From the NCBI GenBank assembly GCA_002432085.1, contig DJFN01000144.1, forward strand, positions 5,622 to 11,411: 5,790 nucleotides of DNA, read 5' to 3'. The notes under the pieces were generated by a model that saw nothing but the letters and a program-made list of their open reading frames with translations, was not told the DNA's origin and searched no databases. The first letter of the stretch is position 1. The number at the start of each line of letters is the position of its first letter. A program made the position numbers and the translations under genes. Shown piece by piece: positions 5,765-5,790 of this stretch. This DNA comes from Flavobacteriales bacterium UBA5871 (lineage in GTDB: Bacteria > Bacteroidota > Bacteroidia > Flavobacteriales_D > Crocinitomicaceae).

Positions 5765-5790
5765 ACTGTCAATTGTACATTGTCAATTGT
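5765..5790. repeat. Short direct repeat of TGTCAATTGT at window edge
   Basis: TGTCAATTGT occurs at 5767-5776 and 5781-5790, with ACAT between them, giving a 14-bp period. The second copy touches the window edge, so the array may continue. Each copy contains the palindrome CAATTG. A weak 6-bp inverted pair, ATTGAC (5755-5760) with GTCAAT (5768-5773), overlaps the first copy. It has no T-tract and is not called a terminator. It may be the start of an intergenic repeat element. Confidence 0.5.

Noticed and set aside
5755..5773. Inverted pair ATTGAC / GTCAAT as terminator of the NlpC/P60 gene
   Set aside because: The stem is only 6 bp, AT-rich and lacks a following T-tract.

Overview
The window looks like an ordinary chromosomal segment of a Bacteroidota bacterium, most likely a flavobacterial-type lineage. 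Three things point there. Putative promoters fit the Bacteroidota pattern (TTTG-like -33, TAnnTTTG-like -7). Shine-Dalgarno sequences are nearly absent. The gene content includes a DUF1573 lipoprotein with an SCGCTTP motif and an S41 peptidase with a Bacteroidota-style C-terminal extension. Assignment below phylum is a guess. I see no rRNA, tRNA, CRISPR array, insertion sequence or phage gene.

Layout. (1) 1-917, plus: 3' part of a membrane fatty acid desaturase whose start lies left of the window. (2) 918-1079, minus: a candidate 53-residue acidic protein whose stop codon directly abuts the desaturase stop. (3) 1080-1213: a divergent intergenic region with candidate promoters. (4) 1214-2365, plus: a YqhD-type NADPH-dependent alcohol dehydrogenase/aldehyde reductase. 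(5) 2388-2412: a strong hairpin serving as a two-way terminator between converging genes. (6) 2436-2930, minus: a DUF1573 lipoprotein with a near-consensus promoter. (7) 2981-3014: an 11-bp perfect hairpin, probably the terminator of the next gene. (8) 3024-4631, minus: a secreted S41 C-terminal processing peptidase with PDZ domain and complete catalytic residues. (9) 4632-4837: a divergent promoter region with a CGGCCG-centred palindrome and repeated GCCGTTAA. (10) 4838-5752, plus: an exported NlpC/P60 cell-wall hydrolase with a helical, TPR-like N-terminal half. (11) 5753-5790: a short direct repeat running into the window edge.

How the genes may work together. The right half is envelope-directed: a lipoprotein, a periplasmic C-terminal processing protease and a peptidoglycan endopeptidase. 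The divergent S41 / NlpC-P60 pair recalls the E. coli Prc-NlpI-MepS system, in which a Prc protease and a TPR adaptor limit an NlpC/P60 endopeptidase. That parallel is inferred from neighbourhood and domains only. The left half pairs an unsaturated-lipid-making enzyme with an aldehyde reductase of a family that removes lipid-peroxidation aldehydes, a looser thematic link. I found no clearly novel system. The most useful observations are the protease/hydrolase pairing, the uniform 18-20 nt gap between putative -7 boxes and start codons, and the small convergent gene.
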